Positions 8,502-16,172 of a stretch of DNA of 59,449 bases are shown here, piece by piece. Position numbers and translations under genes: made by a program. This DNA comes from Betaproteobacteria bacterium (lineage in GTDB: Bacteria > Pseudomonadota > Gammaproteobacteria > Burkholderiales > Burkholderiaceae_C), in NCBI GenBank assembly GCA_028870715.1, contig JAGWOZ010000002.1, forward strand, positions 1 through 59,449, given 5' to 3'. Numbering within the stretch: position 1 is the stretch's first letter; the number at the start of each line of letters is the position of its first letter. The notes under the pieces are model-generated. The model was not told the DNA's origin, searched no databases, and saw nothing but the letters and a program-made list of their open reading frames with translations.

Positions 8502-9889
8502 GGCAAGGTTCTCGGTTGTTGTTGACAAAATTCGGGGTTGCCCGCGAGCCGCATCCAGCCGAACCAAAGCAGGGCGCCCGCCAGCAGCTTGAGTGCGCAA
8601 GGCAACAGGCAATACGCCATCACCAGTGGTGGCAGGGTTCCTATTGCAGGGGTGCCCGGGGTATAGCCCAGATCGGCCAGCAGCGGCAGGGCAATGCCTG
8701 CCGCCAGCGCCAAGGTCAGCTTGGTCGCCATGCCCCAGATGCCAAAGTAAGACCCCTCCAGCCGGCCACCGTGACCCAGGCTGCGGATCAACCCGGCAAG
8801 CAGCGCCGGCGGCAGCACCAGGTCGGACCCAAGCGCCAGCCCGGAGGCGGCGCACACGGCGGCATAGGCCCAGCGGTCGCCGGGTTGCAGCAGCGCCGCC
8901 CATAGAAAAACGGCGACGGTCAGCGCCATGCCCAGCAGCCAACTCGCCGCCGCACCGTAACGCCGCACCGCGCGCAACCAGAGTGGCACGCAGGCGGCGC
9001 CAAAGGCGAAGTAGATGAATAAATACAGCCCTGAGAGATCCGCCGCCTCGATGCGGTCGCGGATGAAAAACAGCACCAGCGTGGCCGGCACTGAGGCAGC
9101 CACGCCACTGGTCAGATACACCAGCAGGAGGCGACGGAAGGCCACATGGTGCAATGGCTCCAGCGCCGCGCGCAGCCCTTGTAACGTTTGCTGACCGAGG
9201 GCGTGGCGCGGCATGGGCGCGGACTTCACCAGCCACAGCCCGAGCACCAGACTGATGGTGAACACCACGGTGAAGCCAGCGGCGCCGCCGAGTTGTGTCA
9301 CGGTTGCGGCCACCAGAACGCCGGCGAGTCCCAAGGATTCGCGCCAGGCGAACGTACGGGCACGTTCGGGTTCGTTATGCCCCAGGCCTGCGCCCCACGC
9401 TTGATGCGTCACCCCCACGGCGCTGTAGCCGGCGTAGGTCAGCAGCAAAGCCAGGCCCATAACGGCGGCGAAGGCGCCGGGCTGTGGCGCGTAAGGCAAG
9501 GCAGCGGGAAAGCTCAGCAGCAATGCGAAGCCGAACACCAGCACCACACCGCTGGAGGCCATGAATCGCCAGCCGTGACCTGTGCCCATCATGCGATCGG
9601 CAAGCCTGCCGATGATGGGATCGAGCACGGCGTCGGCCATGCGCGCCAGCAACAGCACGGCGCCGAGAAAGCCGAGCGGAACGGCGTAGCGCGTGGCGAA
9701 ATGCTCGGGCAGAAAAACGTACAACGGCAGTGCGACGAAGCTCAGCGCAAACTGCGGTGCGCCATAGCGCGCCAGCTCGCCGGCGGTGTGGGGGACGGGG
9801 GCCGCACCTAGCGGAGGGTTCACCAAAACCGGCGGAGCCAAGGGTGCTGCAGCCAAGGCTTGAGCTTGGAGCGCCGATGCAGGGTTCAT
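8498..9889 (-). CDS. MFS transporter, GPH (MFS_2) type
   Basis: This is a multi-helix inner-membrane carrier of 463 residues, starting MNPASALQAQALAAAPL. Hydrophobic segments are spread along the whole length, about 12 in total. The family-type loop MADAVLDPIIGRLADRM (resembling the GPH motif with its Asp-Pro and Asp-Arg) follows helix 2. GPH-type carriers move sugars or lipids by cation symport; MelB and the lipid carrier MFSD2A share this family. The substrate is unknown. Overlaps of 4 bases (ATGA) with both neighbours show tight translational coupling in the cluster. A lipid or precursor substrate is an inference from context only. Confidence 0.87.
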   Translation of the reverse strand: MNPASALQAQALAAAPLAPPVLVNPPLGAAPVPHTAGELARYGAPQFALSFVALPLYVFLPEHFATRYAVPLGFLGAVLLLARMADAVLDPIIGRLADRMMGTGHGWRFMASSGVVLVFGFALLLSFPAALPYAPQPGAFAAVMGLALLLTYAGYSAVGVTHQAWGAGLGHNEPERARTFAWRESLGLAGVLVAATVTQLGGAAGFTVVFTISLVLGLWLVKSAPMPRHALGQQTLQGLRAALEPLHHVAFRRLLLVYLTSGVAASVPATLVLFFIRDRIEAADLSGLYLFIYFAFGAACVPLWLRAVRRYGAAASWLLGMALTVAVFLWAALLQPGDRWAYAAVCAASGLALGSDLVLPPALLAGLIRSLGHGGRLEGSYFGIWGMATKLTLALAAGIALPLLADLGYTPGTPAIGTLPPLVMAYCLLPCALKLLAGALLWFGWMRLAGNPEFCQQQPRTLP

Positions 9890-10503
9890 GGCGCCGCCTG
9901 GGCCAGCAGCGCTGTGCGCAAATCGGGCGCAATGGTTTGAGCCGAAAGCCAGATGGAAAAAAACCCCAGCGCAAAGCCATTGCCTGGCACCGTACCAACT
10001 GCTTTGCCGTTGAACAAAAACACCGTGCGCGGGCCGCCTGCGGCCGTGGGTTCGAATAGACCGCACAGCGCATCGCCATCGCTGACATTTGGGAAAATGG
10101 CGCGCATCTGCGCCAACCAGCTGTCCTGCTGCGCAGCGCTGCCAAAGCCCAGTTTGCGGATCTCTTCGATGGATTTACCGGCAATGGCCGCGCCTTTCAG
10201 ACCGCGCGCATAACGCAGCTCCAGCGCGAACGGTGCCGCGGTCAGGCGCGCAGTATCAAGACCCTGTGGGCCGACCCAGAGTGCCGCAGAGTACACCGTA
10301 AAGCCCCACCAGCGAAACACGCCGCTGCCGGCCAGGCGCACGTGTGCAAGGGTGCTGGCAACGAGTTCGGGCGGTGCTCCCACTGCCGCCGCTGCATGCG
10401 CCAAGCCAGGCGCAGCTCCCGCCGCCCATGCCATCGCGACGGCACCGCGCCAGAAACCGCGTCGGGAGAAGGTGGCGTTAGGCATGTGGCCTGAATGCAG
10501 CAT
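9886..10503 (-). CDS. Chalcone-isomerase-like exported protein
   Basis: The 205-residue protein begins with a twin-arginine-like signal (SRRGFWRGAVAMAWAAG, cleavage near AHA-AA), implying export. The mature part has the chalcone-isomerase-like pattern: LVASTLAHVRLAGSGVFRWWGFTVYSAALW, then FALELRYARGLKGAAIAGKS and a C-terminal GKAVGTVPGNGFALGFFSIWL. In bacteria these domains probably bind fatty acids rather than flavonoids (family knowledge). An alternative ATG six codons later is equally possible. It lies between the CFA-synthase-like gene (50-base gap) and the MFS gene (ATGA overlap). Confidence 0.82.
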   Translation of the reverse strand: MLHSGHMPNATFSRRGFWRGAVAMAWAAGAAPGLAHAAAAVGAPPELVASTLAHVRLAGSGVFRWWGFTVYSAALWVGPQGLDTARLTAAPFALELRYARGLKGAAIAGKSIEEIRKLGFGSAAQQDSWLAQMRAIFPNVSDGDALCGLFEPTAAGGPRTVFLFNGKAVGTVPGNGFALGFFSIWLSAQTIAPDLRTALLAQAAP

Positions 10504-10553
10504 GGCAGGGTTGGGGTTCAGGTCAGATTGACGCGTGGGTTTGGTGCGCCCGC

Positions 10554-11825
10554 TTAAGCGCTGCGGATATGCCGCAGCGTGAACTGCACCACGTCAATGG
10601 TTTGCTGCGCGAAACCAGCTTCACAGTAGGCCAGGTAGAACTCCCAGAGCAAGGTGAAGCGTTTGTCGAAGCCCTGGCCGTGGACCGCGTCGAGCTGCGC
10701 CAGATAGCGCTCGCGCCATAGCGCCAGGGTGGTGGCGTAATCCTGCCCAAAGGCCCGGGTGTCGACGACTTCAAGACCGACACGCCTGGCCTGCTCGGCA
10801 AAAGCGGTTTTGCTGGGCAACATGCCGCCCGGGAAGATGTATTGCTGAATGAAGTCGGTTCCGCGGCGGTACTGTGGAAAAATGGCTTCGGAAATGGTGA
10901 TGGTCTGGATGCAGGCGCGCCCGCCGGGTTTGAGTTGGCTGGCAACGGTCTTAAAAAAGATCGGCCAGTAGGTTTCGCCCACAGCCTCGAACATCTCGAT
11001 GGAGGCAATGCCGTCATACCCACCGGTCGGGGCGATGGCGCCCACATCGCGGTAGTCGCGCAATTCCAGTCGCACCTGCTCGGCCAGGCCGGCGGTCTGC
11101 AAGCGGTGCTGCGCATAGCCGAGTTGCTCGGTTGATAGTGTGAGCCCGTCCACCCGCAGGCCGCTGCGCGCGGCCGCCTCGGCAAAGCTGCCCCAGCCGC
11201 AGCCGATTTCCAGCACACGGCTGCCTGCTGGCAGGTCGAGTTGGCGCAGCACGCGTTCGAGCTTGGCGTCTTGCGCGGCGTGCAGGCTTTGCCCGGGCGC
11301 GCTGAATAGCGCGCTGGAATACGTCATGCCGGGGTCGAGCCAGAGTTCGTAGAAGGCGTTGCCGATGTCGTAATGCTTGTGGATGTTGTGACGGCTGCCG
11401 CTGCGCGAATTGCGGTTGAACAGATGGCGAATGCGCGAAAACAAGGTGCCCCAAGCGCTGCCGTGCAGCGCGCGCTCGACCGCCAGGCGATTGGCCAGCA
11501 GCAGCTTGAGTAGGCCGGGCAGATCCGACGTGCTCCACTGGCCTCGGAAGAAGCCTTCGGCAAAGCCGATATCGCCTCGCCGCAGCACGTTGGCGAACAC
11601 GGACCAATCATGCACATGCATGCAGGCGGGCGGCGCGCCGGTGTCATGGCCGCCGAAGCGCAAGACGCGTGCATCGGGAAGGCGCACTTCCAGGCGACCC
11701 CGATCCAGGCGTTTCAACAAGGCCAGGACCGTGCGCGCGGCAAGTGGCATGCCGGCGCCTGGACGCGGCTGCGCAAGCGCCGGTCGGTCAGTCGTTGCGG
11801 AGGCCGTGGACAAACGTGTGTTCAT
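10554..11825 (-). CDS. Cyclopropane-fatty-acyl-phospholipid synthase-like methyltransferase
   Basis: This SAM-dependent enzyme modifies unsaturated acyl chains of membrane phospholipids. The ORF-track entry of 604 residues is an open-frame artefact. The true start MNTRLSTASATT overlaps the DUF1365 stop as ATGA and gives 423 residues, the CFA length. Signature segments are KHYDIGNAFYELWLDPGMTY, SAM motif I LEIGCGWGSFAEAAA, and GYDGIASIEMFEAVG. In alphaproteobacteria, related enzymes in RpoE-ChrR regulons take part in furan fatty-acid formation. With the adjacent FAD oxidoreductase and DUF1365, either a cyclopropane or a furan/methylated acyl product is possible. The product cannot be read from sequence. 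Confidence 0.92.
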   Translation of the reverse strand: MNTRLSTASATTDRPALAQPRPGAGMPLAARTVLALLKRLDRGRLEVRLPDARVLRFGGHDTGAPPACMHVHDWSVFANVLRRGDIGFAEGFFRGQWSTSDLPGLLKLLLANRLAVERALHGSAWGTLFSRIRHLFNRNSRSGSRHNIHKHYDIGNAFYELWLDPGMTYSSALFSAPGQSLHAAQDAKLERVLRQLDLPAGSRVLEIGCGWGSFAEAAARSGLRVDGLTLSTEQLGYAQHRLQTAGLAEQVRLELRDYRDVGAIAPTGGYDGIASIEMFEAVGETYWPIFFKTVASQLKPGGRACIQTITISEAIFPQYRRGTDFIQQYIFPGGMLPSKTAFAEQARRVGLEVVDTRAFGQDYATTLALWRERYLAQLDAVHGQGFDKRFTLLWEFYLAYCEAGFAQQTIDVVQFTLRHIRSA

Positions 11826-12733
11826 CGCGTCACCCCGCTTCGAGGCGGCGCCGGCTTGGAAAAGAGGGGCACGCGCTTGCGCCACAGCTTGAGCGCCTGC
11901 CAGTGAATGCCTGCCATGACCCCCACCGTCATGAAGGGGTGAGCGAGCACTGCGGCGCGTGCGCTCGCCGCCGTGAGTGGGCGCAGCACTCCGCTGATGC
12001 TTGTCAAGACAAGGGGCCCTTGGGCATCGTCGTGGTCGATGCGCGCCACCATGCGCTCGAGTTCGAGCTCGCTGTGGCCGTGAGGCGCGACGCGACGCCG
12101 GCGCAGGAACCGAAATCGGTAGGTGCCTTCCACGGCGCAAAACGGCGAGACGTGGAATACCTTGGAGGCATGCAGTTGCTGTCCCCAGGCCACAGTTCCC
12201 AGCGCGCCGTCCGGCGATGCCGAGGTGAGCAGGTAGCAATGGCGCTCGCCGAAGGTGTTGTTGACCTCGGCAAGGATGGCGCACAGCGTACCGTCGGCCC
12301 TGTGGCAGTACCAAAAGCTCACTGGATTGAAGACGTAGCCAAGCACTCGGGGGAATGTCTGCAACCAAATCTCACCGTCGGCATCCTTGATCCCTTGCTC
12401 ATGTAACAAGCTGAGCAGCCAGGCCTGAGAGTCAGCGCCACCGTCGCCATGGTCGCAGTCGTGAAAGCTGACAAGCCCGCGCCGGTTGCGAGGGATGCAC
12501 AAAAGCTCCGGACTGGTAGCCAGGGTGCGCATGGGCAACATCAGGAAGAACACGCGATGGGTAAAACGATGGAGCGCGGGACGCAGGCGCTGGTGGTGAA
12601 CCACGCCGTGCGCGATCATGGGAGTCGCGGAAGCGCTCGCGCGCTCTGCATGGACGGCACGCGCCTGCCGCCGCGTCGCGGCGCCGCCACCTCCGAGCGG
12701 GGCGCCGGGTTGCAGGAAACTCATCGGGTTCAT
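11822..12733 (-). CDS. DUF1365-family protein
   Basis: The 303-residue protein shows DUF1365 hallmarks: HRFTHRVFFLMLPM, LVSFHDCDHGDG, RVLGYVFNPVSFWYCH and AEVNNTFGERHCYLL. The function is not known. DUF1365 genes almost always neighbour an FAD oxidoreductase and a CFA-synthase-like gene, and both are present here with ATGA overlaps on each side. That three-gene core (oxidoreductase-DUF1365-methyltransferase) suggests a single lipid-modification pathway. The N-terminal 35 residues are low-complexity and the true start could be later. Confidence 0.92.
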   Translation of the reverse strand: MNPMSFLQPGAPLGGGGAATRRQARAVHAERASASATPMIAHGVVHHQRLRPALHRFTHRVFFLMLPMRTLATSPELLCIPRNRRGLVSFHDCDHGDGGADSQAWLLSLLHEQGIKDADGEIWLQTFPRVLGYVFNPVSFWYCHRADGTLCAILAEVNNTFGERHCYLLTSASPDGALGTVAWGQQLHASKVFHVSPFCAVEGTYRFRFLRRRRVAPHGHSELELERMVARIDHDDAQGPLVLTSISGVLRPLTAASARAAVLAHPFMTVGVMAGIHWQALKLWRKRVPLFSKPAPPRSGVTR

Positions 12734-14055
12734 TGCGCCCCCGCCGGCACGGCTTCACGCACGAATGGCGCGGGGTGGCGCCGAATTTGCGTCAGCAGTG
12801 CGTCCGCCGCAGCGTAGCCCGCTTGCAAGCCATCTTCGTGGAACCCGTAGCCACACCATGCGCCGCAGTAATACGTGCGGCGCAGCCCCTGCAGTGCGCC
12901 CACATGCCTCTGGGCGGCGATCGCGGCGGCATCGAACACTGGGTGCGCGTAGCTGATATCCCTCAAGACACAGCGCGGATCAAGCTCGCGCAGGGGATTG
13001 AGGGAGACGATGACGGGTTGCTTGAAGGGCACAGGCTGCAGTTTGTTGATGAGGTAATGCAGGCACACTGTGGGACTCTCAATGCTTGCGCTTGCCTGCG
13101 CGCTTTCGTAGTTCCATGCCGCCCACGCCTTGCGGCTTCGGGGCAGCACGCGGCTATCGGTGTGGAGCACGGCGCGGTTTGGCTGATACGTGATGGCCGC
13201 GAGCACCGTTCGCTCGGCGTCGCTCGGGTCGGCGAGCAGGCGCAGGGCTTGGTCGCTGTGACAGGCGAGTACCACATGGTCAAACCATTCGGTGCCCGCG
13301 TCGGTGCTGACCTCAACACCCACATCGAAGCGCTTGATGCGCCGGACCGGCGTTTGCAACCGGGCATCGGCAAGGTGTCCAACGATGCGCTGCACATATT
13401 GCCTCGAGCCGCCACGCACGGTGAGCCATTGGGGTCTGTCTCCCACCTGCAGAAGACCGTGGCTATGACAAAAGCGCACCATGGTCGACACGGGAAAGTC
13501 CAGAATCTGCTTCGTGGGGCAGGACCAGATGCAGGCGGCCATCGGCAGGAAGTATGAGTGTGCAAATTCGTCGCTGTAGCGACCGTCTCTCAGGAACTCG
13601 CCAACGCTGCGTGTTTCGCGGCTGAGGCCCTCATGCGCCTTGGCAAGGGCAGTGGCCTCGCGGTTAAAGCGGAGGATGTCCCGGAGCATGCCCCAAAAGC
13701 GCGGGCGCAGGACATTCGAGCGCTGCGCGAAAACCGTGTTGAGGCTTGCGCCGTTCCATTCGAGCTGACCCCCTCCGGGAAGCGCCCGCTGCACAGAGAA
13801 CGACATGTCGGACTCCGCAATGGAGACGTCAAGTTGCGCGAACAACCCAAGCAGGCCCGGATAGGTGCGGCGGTTCAGGACGAGAAAGCCGGTGTCGACG
13901 GGGTAGGTGATGCCGCCCACCGTGGCATCGACGGTTTGCGCATGCCCACCGAAATGACTCCCAGCCTCGAACACGGTGACTCGCGCGTGCCCGCGTAGCT
14001 GCCACGCTGCTGCAAGGCCCGAGATCCCGGAGCCGACAATTGCCACGCGCATCAT
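12730..14055 (-). CDS. NAD(P)/FAD-dependent oxidoreductase (amine-oxidase/desaturase-like)
   Basis: This flavoprotein of 441 residues probably acts on acyl lipids. The start MMRVAIVGSGISGLAAAW places the Rossmann FAD motif (GxGxxG) at the very N-terminus, as expected; the ORF-track start adds 40 atypical residues. FAD contacts continue with VFEAGSHFGGHAQTVD and a C-terminal GAWCGYGFHEDGLQAGYAAA. The closest functional idea is the flavin desaturase/oxidoreductase that accompanies the CFA-like methyltransferase in furan fatty-acid clusters. The stop overlaps the DUF1365 start as ATGA. It is the first gene of the lipid string, 318 bases downstream of folE2. Confidence 0.88.
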   Translation of the reverse strand: MMRVAIVGSGISGLAAAWQLRGHARVTVFEAGSHFGGHAQTVDATVGGITYPVDTGFLVLNRRTYPGLLGLFAQLDVSIAESDMSFSVQRALPGGGQLEWNGASLNTVFAQRSNVLRPRFWGMLRDILRFNREATALAKAHEGLSRETRSVGEFLRDGRYSDEFAHSYFLPMAACIWSCPTKQILDFPVSTMVRFCHSHGLLQVGDRPQWLTVRGGSRQYVQRIVGHLADARLQTPVRRIKRFDVGVEVSTDAGTEWFDHVVLACHSDQALRLLADPSDAERTVLAAITYQPNRAVLHTDSRVLPRSRKAWAAWNYESAQASASIESPTVCLHYLINKLQPVPFKQPVIVSLNPLRELDPRCVLRDISYAHPVFDAAAIAAQRHVGALQGLRRTYYCGAWCGYGFHEDGLQAGYAAADALLTQIRRHPAPFVREAVPAGAQ

Positions 14056-14373
14056 GGCCTGGCGGGTGCGGAGGTCGAACGCTGCGTCGGCACGTGCTGA
14101 CGGGGCACGGTGGAGGCGCCACGGTGCAAGGGCGAGGCCGGAATGCCGCCCAGGCGCGGCACGGGGCGCCGGCAAACGCTGGGCTTTGGCGCAACCACGA
14201 TCCGCTGCGGCAAAGGAGCGGGGGTTGCTTGACCTCGGGCATCGAAGCGTTCGGCGAGGTGATGGGTCATGGCGCTGTGCACGCGTGATGGCGTGGGGGA
14301 TGGACGACGTCGCTCAGGGCAGCCCTGAGCAAACGCCTTGATGTGCCGATACGGCAAGCCGTGGCGTGTGGCT
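14056..14373. other. Upstream region of the lipid-modification gene string
   Basis: This 318-base gap between folE2 and the FAD oxidoreductase should hold the string's promoter. It is GC-rich. I found no sequence close to the RpoE-ChrR type promoter (TGATCC and TAAGA) and no copy of the TGTCC-type repeats seen upstream of gpx/litR. Frames open through the gap look like shadows. Confidence 0.5.
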
Positions 14374-15195
14374 TCATGGTGCACGCGTGAACGCGATGCG
14401 CGCGTAGGCCGAATGGTTGTGGATCGACTCGAAGTTCTCCGAAGCCACGCTGAAGGCGTCAACGCGCATGTCTGACCGAAGGGTGAGCGCCACATCGCGG
14501 ACGAGATCCTCGACGAATTTGGGGTTGTCGTAGGCGCGCTCCGTGACATGCTTTTCATCCGGGCGCTTGAGCAGGCCCCAGAGTTCGCATGACGCTGAGG
14601 TCTCCGCAATCCGGATCAGCTCCTCCAAGTGCATGTCGGCGTTGAGCTCAACTGCGAGTGTGAGGTGCGAGCGCTGGTTGTGCGCGCCGTAATTGGAAAT
14701 CTCGCGTGAGCACGGGCAAAGGCTCGTCACCGGCACCTGGACGGTCTGTTGCACCTTCGCGGCCTCACCCGCTCGGCCAGCGATGTGCAGCTTCACCTCG
14801 TAATCCAGCAGGCTGCTCACACCGGACACGGGTGCCTTTTTCTGCATGAAGTAGGTGAAGCTGAGCGTGATTTCGCCCTCCCCGGCCTCGAGGCGCTCAA
14901 GCATCCGCGCAAACATGGTGCGCAGGCTGCCAGGATGGAGGGCCTCGCCGGCGTGGGCTTCGAGGAGCTCGACGAAGCGTGACATGTGGGTGCCCTTCGT
15001 GTCGGAGGGCAGGCCAACGTACAGATCAAACGTCGCAATGCTTGGCTGGGCCGAGCCGTCCCTGGTGCGGATGAGCACCGGGTAACGAACGCCTTTGACG
15101 CCCACTTGCTGAATGGGCAGGTTTCGGCGGTCAACGGTGGACTGGATGTCGGGCAAGGGTATGGCGCTTTGGAAAATCTTTTCTGGAGCGTTCAT
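14374..15195 (-). CDS. folE2: GTP cyclohydrolase FolE2 (type IB)
   Basis: This enzyme converts GTP to 7,8-dihydroneopterin triphosphate, the first step of tetrahydrofolate and other pterin synthesis. The 273-residue form begins [19 protein letters not shown] with an AAAGGACAG ribosome-binding site just upstream, so the ORF-track start 19 codons earlier is rejected. Family motifs are [20 protein letters not shown], with the catalytic Cys, and the C-terminal [16 protein letters not shown]. FolE2 works with metals other than zinc and is often a stress or metal-limitation paralogue. Its place between gpx and the lipid string, all on one strand, suggests joint regulation. Pterins are also photolyase antenna cofactors (inference about why it is here). 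Confidence 0.93.
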   Translation of the reverse strand: MNAPEKIFQSAIPLPDIQSTVDRRNLPIQQVGVKGVRYPVLIRTRDGSAQPSIATFDLYVGLPSDTKGTHMSRFVELLEAHAGEALHPGSLRTMFARMLERLEAGEGEITLSFTYFMQKKAPVSGVSSLLDYEVKLHIAGRAGEAAKVQQTVQVPVTSLCPCSREISNYGAHNQRSHLTLAVELNADMHLEELIRIAETSASCELWGLLKRPDEKHVTERAYDNPKFVEDLVRDVALTLRSDMRVDAFSVASENFESIHNHSAYARIAFTRAP

Positions 15196-15320
15196 CTGCT
15201 GTCCTTTCGAATGGTTGTGCCAAAATGCATGGAGCAAATCGGCACGTTGCAAAGACGGGAGTGCGGGGGCTGGGCCGACGCGGCGACCGCTGCGAAAAGC
15301 GTCGCGTGAGCCTGCAGACC

Positions 15321-15932
15321 TCAGCCTTTTTGCTTGAGGAGGGCTTCAATCTTGCTGATGAACGCTGTGTTTTCCGGCGTCGTCAGGCTGGAATAAACCG
15401 CCACGACCTTGCCTTCGCGGCTAATCAGATACTTGTAGAAGTTCCACTTTGGCTGGTCGCCGGAGGCGGCGATGAGCTTCTTGAAGAAGTCATTCGGATT
15501 GGGTTGCGTCACATGCGAGGGTGCAAACATGGGGAACTGAACGTTGTAGGTGTCCTTGCAGAACGCAGCGATCTTGCCTGGATCGTTCATTTCCTGGTTG
15601 AAGTCGTTGGACGGGAAGCCGAGCACCACCAACCCTTGCGGTCCATACTTGCTGTAAAGCGCCTCCAGTCCTTTGTATTGCGGCGTGAAGCCGCAATAAC
15701 TCGCGGTGTTGACGACCAGGATGACCTTTCCGGCGTACTGGCACAAGTCGATGGGCTTGTCATCCTGCAAACGTCGAACGGTTTGGTCGAGCAGGGACGG
15801 GCAGGTGCCAGATGCCATCGTTGCGGCAGTGTGCAGGGGGGGCGACGCCGGAGCGCCTGCTGCATGGGCGCACGGGTCAAGTCCGAAACAGCTCAGCAGC
15901 ACGGTGGCTGCGAACGCTATGAGTTGGCGCAT
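15321..15932 (-). CDS. Exported glutathione peroxidase (thiol peroxidase, Cys type)
   Basis: This enzyme reduces lipid or organic hydroperoxides with glutathione or thioredoxin. A signal peptide ([18 protein letters not shown], cleavage near AHA-AG) places it in the periplasm. The catalytic Cys is in [19 protein letters not shown]. The WNFYKYLI segment supplies the conserved Trp and Asn. The usual Gln motif (NQF) reads SNDFNQE, so Asp stands where Gln is common. The start ATG gives 203 residues; the ORF-track extension runs through the operator region and is rejected. It is divergent from litR and sits above the lipid-modification genes, consistent with defence against lipid peroxides. Confidence 0.9.
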   Translation of the reverse strand: MRQLIAFAATVLLSCFGLDPCAHAAGAPASPPLHTAATMASGTCPSLLDQTVRRLQDDKPIDLCQYAGKVILVVNTASYCGFTPQYKGLEALYSKYGPQGLVVLGFPSNDFNQEMNDPGKIAAFCKDTYNVQFPMFAPSHVTQPNPNDFFKKLIAASGDQPKWNFYKYLISREGKVVAVYSSLTTPENTAFISKIEALLKQKG

Positions 15933-15990
15933 CACGATATTCCGGTTTAGGGTGGACGAGGCTTGGTGACGTGGGATGGATGATGCAGGA

Positions 15991-16062
15991 TGTCCTAGAC
16001 AAAACACAAACGCGGCTGGATTTGTCCTGGACAACAAAGGGGTTTTATCCACGATTGTCCAA
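15991..16062. promoter_or_regulatory. Operator-like repeat array between gpx and litR
   Basis: Three related sites occur at a regular spacing: TGTCCTAGACA (15991-16001), the perfect inverted repeat TTGTCCTGGACAA (16022-16034), and the half site TTGTCCAA (16055-16062). The TTGTCC starts (ATGTCC at the first site) are 32 and 33 bases apart, about three helical turns. The array lies in the divergent gap between the peroxidase and the MerR/LitR-like gene. It is the natural place for LitR to control both directions. Promoter hexamers are not clear. Confidence 0.6.
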
Positions 16063-16172
16063 CCGCACCTAGGATGCTGCCAGTCAAACGCGCAACTTCG
16101 CGCTCTACCCCAAGCCGATCAACGTCAATCCCGACCTTTTGGATTCATGCCATTGCCTTTGCTGCCTCGTCG

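Noticed and set aside
8502-9236. N-terminal extension of the DUF3833 frame in the ORF track
   Set aside because: This part overlaps the MFS gene in another frame, and a lipoprotein signal with an ATGA-coupled start begins at 8501.
14056-14373. RpoE/ChrR-type promoter upstream of the FAD oxidoreductase
   Set aside because: No TGATCC-N-TAAGA-like pair was found on the minus strand in this gap, so I did not annotate one.
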